11,050 nucleotides of DNA from Ettlia oleoabundans (lineage: Eukaryota; Chlorophyta; Chlorophyceae; Chlamydomonadales): the NCBI GenBank assembly GCA_019693395.1, contig JAAMXP010004072.1, positions 1 through 11,050 of the forward strand. The letters run 5' to 3'. The notes below the pieces were generated by a model, which had not been told where the DNA came from, did not search any database, and saw nothing but the letters and a program-made list of their open reading frames with translations. A program made the position numbers and the translations under genes. This document shows, piece after piece, positions 1-8,600 of the stretch. How positions within the stretch are numbered: position 1 is the stretch's first letter; every line of letters starts with the position of its first letter.

Positions 1-1168
<1,168 letters not shown>

Positions 1169-1594
1169 CTGGGGAGCGCAGGGAAACTCACAAGGCTATG
1201 TTTCTGTCACTGTAGCGCACTCTGTTGCATGTTCAACTCGCTCCTTGGGCGGTTGTGTGGCATCCCTTTTTCAATTTCACACACCTGCCCACGGCATGTC
1301 TTGCTTGCACCTCTCATCCTGTGTTTGGCTGCCTCATGTATCTGCTCCCTTTGACCATCCTCCTCGGCTTTCCTTTCCATCGCTCATGACTTGTTTTGAC
1401 GCACTGTGAAACCGTAACCTTAGCAGCACGGCTTGGCCCTCTCAGCCTCACTGTGCCATGAGTGCAACTTGGTACACGGTGGCGAATCACTCTATGGCGG
1501 GCAGGGAAGGATAACATTGCCTCGCAGGCACGGCAGTAGGGGTGCAGCTGTCTACACAGTCTGCCACAGGGCAGCAGGTCATCCTGTGAGCCCC
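1169..1594. other. Convergent intergenic region, RPB1 and UBLCP1 3' UTRs
   Basis: These 426 bp separate the RPB1 stop from the UBLCP1 stop on the opposite strand and should hold both 3' UTRs. I see no supported coding exon here. By eye there is no TGTAA pentamer, the usual chlorophyte poly(A) signal, on either strand. The two transcripts may use variant signals or overlap tail-to-tail. Confidence 0.7.
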
Positions 1595-4500
1595 TCAATT
1601 CCCACCGCCTTGCTGCCCTGGCTGCTGCTGCTGCTGCTGTGCCTCAAGCTGTTTGCGCAGCTGCCTGATCTCAGCCTTGGCGTAACTCTCCCAGTACCTG
1701 CACGGCAGCCACACATTGCAGCGGCGGAACAAATGATGTAGGCCACATGTGTCACTTCCTGAAGACCGGCAGCCGTAGCCAGTCCTGGACCTGGCCTGTC
1801 AGCTCACCGACATGCTGGTCGCCCCGCTTCTCACGAGCAGCACTGGTCTGCTTCCCTGGGGATACCCACACCAACCGCTACCTTCACCTGCCCCCGCCCT
1901 GTCCATGGGTGGCAGGGAGGCTCACTTGTGGTTGAGGTGTGCCAGGCTGTCCAGCGGCGCTATCTTGGCCAGGTAGGCGCTGAGGTGCAGCAGCTCCCTG
2001 TCTGTGTGGCGGGTGAGGTGCGCCTTCTTGAAGGGCCGGATCACCAGCCCGTTCTGCTTATTCAGCACATAGTCTGCAGCTCATGGATGCAAGGACGAAA
2101 GCAAGGCAGAGGGCAGCATAGGGGATGACTGGCTGGCTTTCAGCACAGAGGGGGAGGGTAACAGTGCTGCGTTGGTGGCACTGTGGCATGCACACTGCAG
2201 TGGCACAGAGCATTGGAGTACAGCAGCAGCAGCAGCAGCAAGTTGATGCAGCATGCTGGGCATGCTTAGGGCCATGGGCAAGGGCAGCGCTGCAGCCTTG
2301 CTGTGTCTCACTGCGGCGCAAGTCATCCAGCCTGCACAAATTGAGGAGCAGAAACAAACACCACATATCGTCGTCACATTGTCGCGTGTATGTGAACCCG
2401 CAATTGCAGCAACCGGTCAGGAAACTGGGACACAGCATGCAGGTAAAGGCACCCGGCTGCAATGCAACTGCCTCCTTCAAGCGCGCACATGAGGGTGTTG
2501 TGGGGTCCATACTGCGGGAACTTGGCCCAAATGAACTGGAGCGGCTTGCAGTCAAACACACCTGCAGGTGGGGCAACAACCAGCACAGCAAGGCGCAGGA
2601 GAATCGGCACAACACAAGCATGCACCGCCAGAGGCAATGCATCCAGGTCTTGACAACCAGGATGTCTGATTGCCTGCAGGTTGCACTGTAAGGCATGGCA
2701 GCTGCTGATAGCTGCTGATGTCAACATGCGCGATACCCGCTCTGCACATGCTCAGTGAACCTGCCTCACCATACTTATGGTGCTGCACCGTGAGCATTGC
2801 CCTGTGGTCCAGCATGGCAGTGAGCCGGTAGTCTGTGTGTGTGGACACCCCCAGCTCACGCATCTTCACCTCAACCCACTTCATGCTCGTGGCGCTGCAC
2901 GCAGGGGTCAGCAAGGTGAGCGGGCACATGGTGTGAAGGGCACGCAGCAGGGTGGGCAGGCAAGACCAGACAGCAAGAAAGGGGGGAGCCTCGGTTCACT
3001 TTGTCAAGCACTCGAGGATCAAAGAAGCAAGGAGGCAGCAGTGCTGCACAGCAGCAGCGGCGGCTCCCAACCGCTGTTTGGTACCACTACGCGCCGTACC
3101 GCCCCGCCAGCGTCCCTTGCCTCACCTCCAGATGATGATGTCCCAGCCGCCAGCGTAGGCTGATGCGAAGAACTGGTGCAGGAAGGGGCGGGCCAACTCC
3201 TCAGGACGCTCAGCAGATGAGTTGAGGTCTGGCAGGTGGCAAGGGGAAGCACACAGGCAAGGGAGAGACGGGGCATTCTTGGTGGAGTGGGCTGGGCAGC
3301 CGGCAGCTGTGTGACTGTGCAGGGTTGCCCGCATCAAGGCTCTAGCCTGAGACCCACGGGCTGTGCCACAGGACCGTGTGCCTCACCAAATATTGTGTAG
3401 TCTGAGATGGATGGTAGAGGTGGTGCCACATGCGGGAGGGCACACAGTGGGGATTGCGTCAGTTGTGCTGGGTGGGTGTGGGTTCAGAAGCAGGGCAGGT
3501 GGCAGCCCCAGGGTCCCAGCTGCAGTGCCCCCACATCCCACCCACCACACCTATGTCTGCAACCAGCAGCTTGTGGCCGGGCCGGGGCGGGTTGAGCACC
3601 TGCAACAGGATGCCGGTTAGCTATGCAATGCAGGCGGTGCAAAACCAGTGGCAGGTGGCACAAGCAACCCCCACCCCGCTTCTGCTGCTGCAGCAGCTGC
3701 TCCTCCAATCAAGGCCGTGCGCAAGGTTTTTGTTTAGGCTGCATCTGCAATTAGTCCGCAAATAGGGACTGCAATGACTGCAGCCCCACATAAAAGGACC
3801 AGGTTCAGGCGTGCTGGCGCCGCCACCAGCCAGCCACTCCGCTGTGGCACCTTAACATCACAGCTGTGGATGCGCCTGCGCAGCTTCTCCTGCACCTCTG
3901 GGCGTTCTGCCAGCTCAACCTCGGCCATGCCCTCCTCCTGCACACAGCCGGCAGCTGCATTGCCCAGCTCACCCATGAATCCCACAAGCAGCGACATGTA
4001 GTAGACACAGATGAACGGCAGGTAGGCTTGGAGTTGAGCCAAAGGAGCACGCCCAATTATTTGGATATGGGACGGCCTACGACCTCTCCCAACCAGCACC
4101 TCCCATACCAGATATTCTTTACTGGGTGCTGTTACTGCTTACACCTCCGGGTTTCTCCATCACTGGCCTGCACTGCCTGTACCGCCCCTCACCTCTATGT
4201 CAAAATCGTCTTGAACATGCGGAGCCACGTCTGACCCCGCATTCAGCCTCTCAATCTCCGCCTCCGCAGTGCTGCAGGTGTGGGCGGGTGCAGCAGCATA
4301 GCACTGACATGGCATAGCATGCCGCTGGGCAACAGCAGCTGCCAGCACTTGACCCCACTGTACCTCTATGTGTACCATTCTCAGCTGATGCGTGTATGCC
4401 GCCGCTGCATTGTGCCCCCTGCCTGCCTCCTCACCCCATCATGGTGATCTTGGCCCCCGGCTTCAGCACCAGGTCCGACACACAGTCAGCATCTCTTGCT

Positions 4501-4926
4501 GGCTTGCCACTGCGTGCCTTGAGGCCCAGCAGCTTCATGCGCTTCTCAGACACGCTGGTGGCCGCCTCCAGCTTCCGCTTGATGCCCTGCAACCCACAGG
4601 GCACCCACCCACGTGGTTCTGTTGATACAGCAGTGTACAAACGAATTGGGCTTATCGAGTTTGATATGGGCTTCCATTATCGGCCGTACACCATCGACTG
4701 GCTGCAAGCGGCAGTCCAACCTCACTCATGTGCCAAGAACTGCCGGAGAGGCTGCAAGGCGGGGCCCTCCTGGCCCACCTACCTGCACTGTTGCCTGAGG
4801 CTCCACTCTTACGACAATTTCTTGCTTGTTCCATTTGAAAGCCAGTTCCACTTCGTTGCTGCTATCAGCATTGTTGCCGCCTGCGGGTGCTGCCCCAACT
4901 GGAGGGGCTGCATTTGCGTCGGTCAT
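1595..4926 (-). CDS. UBLCP1: Ubiquitin-like domain-containing CTD phosphatase 1 (UBLCP1), complete, 12 exons
   Basis: A HAD-family FCP1/SCP-type protein Ser/Thr phosphatase of 365 aa (human about 318). In animals it binds the nuclear 26S proteasome through its UBL and also dephosphorylates RNA polymerase II CTD. Exons (minus strand): 4926-4783, 4586-4435, 4271-4193, 3937-3851, 3599-3551, 3401-3387, 3228-3126, 2894-2770, 2561-2489, 2331-2312, 2073-1926 and 1697-1595; stop TGA 1597-1595. They sum to 1098 nt, with all junctions in frame and all introns GT-AG. The start has an in-frame TGA six codons upstream. Landmarks: a variable Ala/Gly/Asn N-terminus (1-25), UBL about 26-99 with KLLGLK at 66-71 and KITMMG at 94-99, then linker DDFDIE. 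The catalytic DIDYT at 169-173 follows [12 protein letters not shown]; then come IWSAT at 208-212, KPL at 257-259, LDDLRR at 277-282 and [14 protein letters not shown]. The tail after [10 protein letters not shown] is coiled-coil-like with Gln6. All HAD catalytic motifs are present, so an active enzyme is expected. Confidence 0.95.
1622..1639 (-). repeat. CAG x6 in UBLCP1 exon 12 (poly-Gln)
   Basis: Six CTG units on the plus strand read as CAG codons on the minus strand. They give a Gln6 run in the UBLCP1 C-terminal tail, just before the PGQQGGGN end. It is likely variable in length between strains. Confidence 0.9.
2221..2240. repeat. CAG microsatellite in UBLCP1 intron 10
   Basis: About six and a half CAG units lie inside the UBLCP1 intron spanning 2311-2074. 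No coding role is seen on either strand. Confidence 0.85.
2312..2331 (-). other. UBLCP1: UBLCP1 exon 10: 20-nt microexon with the HAD motif IV acidic pair
   Basis: The acceptor TGTGCAG ends at 2332 and the donor GTGAGA begins at 2311. The bases encode the last base of Met276, then L-D-D-L-R-R and one base of Asn283. This matches the FDDIGRN segment of animal UBLCP1, where the aspartates bind catalytic Mg2+. The length is not a multiple of three, so skipping would shift the frame. Confidence 0.83.
3387..3401 (-). other. UBLCP1: UBLCP1 exon 6: 15-nt microexon with the DxDxT core
   Basis: The acceptor CTCAG ends at 3402 and the donor GTGAGG starts at 3386. The 15 bases complete the second catalytic Asp (G from exon 5 plus AC), then encode Y-T-I-F and the first base of the next Asp. 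Without this exon the protein lacks the second Asp and the Thr region of DIDYT, which the family requires. Both flanking introns are phase 1, so skipping keeps the frame. Confidence 0.85.
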
Positions 4927-5075
4927 ACCTGCTGCTCGCTGTCACTGCAGTCCTGCTTGCTGCATAGCCCCTCTGCTTTGTGAAGTTAATGGGCTGCGCG
5001 CAGTTGAGGTCCAAGCACGGATAGCGGGTGACACTCCGATTGATTCCTCACACTCTAAAAGTCCACTCACTCATA

Positions 5076-5087
5076 CATACCGGTATG
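5076..5087. promoter_or_regulatory. 12-bp perfect palindrome CATACCGGTATG
   Basis: The sequence CATACCGGTATG is self-complementary. The left arm has a second near copy: ACTCATACATACCGG is followed by TATGAGT. It lies 150 bp upstream of the UBLCP1 start and 470 bp upstream of the receptor start. A dimeric transcription-factor site is possible but not shown. Confidence 0.35.
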
Positions 5088-5237
5088 AGTGCGGTTGAGA
5101 GAATCGTGCAGATGTTTCAGTGCTTGAAAGCCAGGTAGAAGTTGCAATACAGCTTCCGTGATTTTGGACAGCTGTGTGGCTCCTTACTACCAGCGTTTAG
5201 CTGAGCGGAAGCGACCTGCTAAGCCTGCTGAGGCGCA

Positions 5238-5247
5238 GGCGTACGCC
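5238..5247. promoter_or_regulatory. 10-bp palindrome GGCGTACGCC
   Basis: A perfect 10-bp palindrome in the divergent 5' region. GC-rich palindromes of this length can arise by chance, so functional weight is low. Confidence 0.2.
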
Positions 5248-5556
5248 ATGACGCGCCAATGCCCCTGCCATGTGCGCAGCCCCCAACTTTACATGCGTGC
5301 ATGCTGCTTGCAGACGAAGGGAGCCGTTCCGCACAGTTGATAATGAGTTAACCGCCGCGCCCCTCAGGTCCCGCGGGCTGCGCAGTCCTCCTCAAACCCC
5401 ACCCATCATCTGTTGCCATGCATGCACATCCCTTCGCTGTGCTCCTTGCACCCGTTCCTGGCATCTGCCGGGCCGCCGGGCAACAACCCCGTCACCCTTG
5501 CTTCCCCCGCTCGTAGGCCGCAAGGACCCTTCACCAGCGGTTGAAGGCACGCTGAC

Positions 5557-5649
5557 ATGACTACAGGAGCGCGGGGAGCCGGCGCGTGGGTGCTGGTGGC
5601 CATGATACTCCTTCTGGCTGTGGGTGGCGGCACTCTGGTTCACGCCGCG
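5557..5649 (+). other. Signal peptide of the receptor kinase
   Basis: After MTTGARGAGA come about 20 mostly hydrophobic residues (W11 to V28), with a likely cleavage near H-A-A at 29-31. The mature chain would then start with PDEAPALLAFK, typical of the first LRR-cap helix. Confidence 0.85.
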
Positions 5650-8600
5650 CCAGATGAAGCCCCTGCCCTGCTGGCCTTTAAGCAGTCTGTGGCTGGCACC
5701 AGCGACTCGCTGACTGATTGGACAGCGGGAACAGACCCTTGTGATGATGAGGCCCCCTGGGTGGGCGTGTTCTGCACGGCCGGTCGCGTGACGTCTGTGT
5801 AAGCGGCTGCGCTGCAGTTCCTGATGCCACTCTAGCTGCCTGCATCGTTGATGCCCCGCTTGTTGTCATCTGCTAGAGTGCTGTGCGGGTGGCTGAGGTG
5901 CTCCTGTCAAGCTGTATGGTCCTGCCTTGGAGCACTGCCCCGCTTGTTGTACCAAGATGCCTTTGGGTACCCTTGCTGCCTGACACACGCATATGTGCAG
6001 CATCCTTGCGGGCTGGGGCCTGAGCGGCACACTGCCATCCACACTGAACCTCACCGACCTCACCACCCTGGACCTGGTCAGCAACAAGCTGGATGGCAGC
6101 CTGCCTGCTACCCTGGCAGTACGCTCCCTGCAGGTACGCTGGCGGCGAAGTGCGGCGCTGCGCTGAAGCCCTGCCATATGCACATATGCCACACCTGCCG
6201 AGCGTCAGCTCACAACAAAGCGCACTGCACACATCGTAATTTCATGCGGTCGCAAGTTATATTCGTCCTGGGCATCCCTATCGTGGTTGTTGCTGTATAC
6301 AACATGCGATCCGCGGCCTGCCGGTTGGAGCCCCTCAGCTTTATTGTACATGGCTGCTTACCTCGTCACCCGGTTTCCAGGGGCGCCCCCGCCCCCCCCA
6401 AAAAATGATCAACGCCAATCCGCTGCTTCCCTTGTTACTCAATTTGCTCCTGTGGTGCGCAGCGCTTCCTTTTGGAGAGCAATCAGTTGACGGGGACGCT
6501 ACCGGCCAGCTGGGGGGCCAACTTCCCAGCGCTGCAGGAGCTGACACTGCAGGGCAACAAGCTGGCAGGCACCATGCCGCCCACCTGGCTCCAGGCAGCG
6601 GGCTTTTCTTCCTCCTTCACGGTGGCTGTGCAGCCGGACAACCCTCTGTTGTGCGGCGCTATCTCGCCTGCTGCCAACCACACGCTGCTGTACAGCGGGC
6701 AGCCTGGTTCCGGTGGCGGCGGTGAGCAGCGGCTGCAGCACGAGATTATAACTACTCTTGGCAGCTGTGCGCAGGACGGCAACTGTGGCGGCGCGACGGT
6801 CAACACGTCAGCACCCAACTTGTTTGACCTGGCCTGGGCCAACCGAGTGGCAGCCCTGGACCTGGAATATTTCAACCCAAGTGTCCAGCAGAACGGCGAA
6901 CCCAAGCAGGGTAGCCCCGTAGCCCTGCCTTGCTACCCCTCACACGCACCCTCCTTCTTTGGCAGCGATGTTGCCTACCGCAAGGCCACATGGCAGGCGG
7001 GCACAGAGGGCTCCCGCTCCTCCTACCTCCCGGTTTCAGGCAACCGCCAGCCACGGTCTGCAGAGGACTGCAGCCAGACGTTGCAGGCACCCGGATATTG
7101 GATGGTGGACCTGCAGCGAGAGACAAGTGTGCTGGTGCGCCCATCACCTGTAACGGGGTCTGGCCGCACGCTTGTGCTGCCCTGCTGGCACCAGGCGGCT
7201 AGCATGAGAACGGGCAGAGGCCTGCGACTGGGTGCTGCTATGAACTACTGCCCCTGGTAAAAAGGGCTGGCAAAATAGGGCTGGCAAAATGGGCTCATGG
7301 CCTCGTAGGTTAAGTCTGCTGTGTACGTGGGAGCATTGTTGGCCGCCAATATGGTGCACGGCTGGGTACCGGCGGTGTAGTGCAGCTGTCTCCTGCCCGA
7401 CCAACCTCAACTTGCCTGGCCGCATGCAGGGTGTTCTGGTTCGCGCTGGACCACAGCAGATGACTGCTGTCAGCATCCACGTTAGCAGCACTCCTGTGCC
7501 CGCCTCTGGCGCGCTGTGCAAGGGCGGGGACAGTTACGATCCCAGTGAGGGGAAAATCATACTGTGCCAGCGCGTGCTCAAGGCAAGTGGTGCTGGCTGC
7601 TGCTTGCCACACCTGAGAGGGAGGGTATAGCACAGCTGCGGCCTGCCTGATCCACCAAGGGCATTGATAGCGCAGCCTGGCAGCCTTGTGTAGTTGAGGT
7701 TTTGTTGGTTTGGGTTGGGTGTCAAGCGACCACCACCTGGAAGCCAAGCTTGCAGCGCCTAGTTGCGCTGGTCCTGCCGTTCCAGCAAGCAAAGTCTTGC
7801 CACCTGCTGTGCCCAGAGCTCACCATCCTACCACAAACTTGGAAGCCCATTCACACTGTGTGCTTCAATGCTACAACACTTCGCCCCACCCACATCCTCA
7901 TGCAAGGCTACCACATCAGAGCACCCCCCCCCCCCTGCATCCCACTGCGCAGGGCCGCTACGTGTCCATCACCGCCCAGTCCAAGGTCAGCCTGTGTGTG
8001 GTGGAGGTGTACCCGCTGGTGGGCAATGCAGCGCTGGGTAAAGGCACAACTGCTTCGGCAGGCACAGGGGACTCCACACAGTCGAGCCAGGTGGGTGTCT
8101 GCGTGGGTCGGTGTGGGGCCCCGGCTGAGTGGCGTTCATGAGTCGACTGTATGCATGTGTGTTCAGGCATCTCAGCGTGGGGTGGGGGTGGCTGCATACC
8201 TCTGCCAGCAGGCGCACAAGTGCCTGAAAATAGATAATCAAAATGCCCATCCAGCCCTGCTTTCCTTTCCAACCTAAAGACCTACCCGGCCTCCTGGCAA
8301 CCCAAACCCGCCTGCCTTGCCATCTCCTGCATGTGCAAGCAAGCATGCCTTTCTCCCCTCCTTTGATTGCCTGCAGGTTGTTAATGGCAACATGGCCAAT
8401 ACCGCGTGTGCGACTGTGGTGAGCGGGTCTGACCTGGCAGCCTGGATCACCGTTGACCTGGGCTATGAGGCCGCAGTGGAGACAGTTGTGGTGCAGAATG
8501 GGTACTCTCGATTTGATAATGACCTCTACATACGGTAGGTTGGGTGGCTGGCAGGGGGTTGTGGTAAGGAAAGGGGGTGCGCGGGGTGGGGCGGGGGGGC

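Larger units (their letters stand above)
4927..5556. promoter_or_regulatory. Divergent 5' region shared by UBLCP1 and the receptor-like kinase
   Basis: These 630 bp lie between two start codons facing away from each other and must hold both 5' UTRs and promoters, possibly as one bidirectional promoter. There is no clear TATA box. Two perfect palindromes are present, at 5076-5087 and 5238-5247. A short open frame at 5158-5340 has no recognisable features and I do not call it a gene. An upstream non-coding exon for either gene cannot be excluded. Confidence 0.65.

Noticed and set aside
2058..2696. A 212-codon minus-strand open frame
   Set aside because: It runs through UBLCP1 introns 8-10. Only short pieces coincide with real exons (2561-2489 in another frame and 2331-2312), and the rest has no family resemblance.
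5158..5340. A 60-codon open frame in the divergent 5' region
   Set aside because: No recognisable motif, no codon bias visible and no splice partner; treated as UTR or promoter sequence.
7135..7260. Continuation of receptor exon 3 past 7134 to TAA at 7258
   Set aside because: Ending at CTG|GTGCGC and joining to 7430 restores the VDL-x6-L-G-V-L-V-R strand of the beta-sandwich domain; readthrough gives no domain sense.
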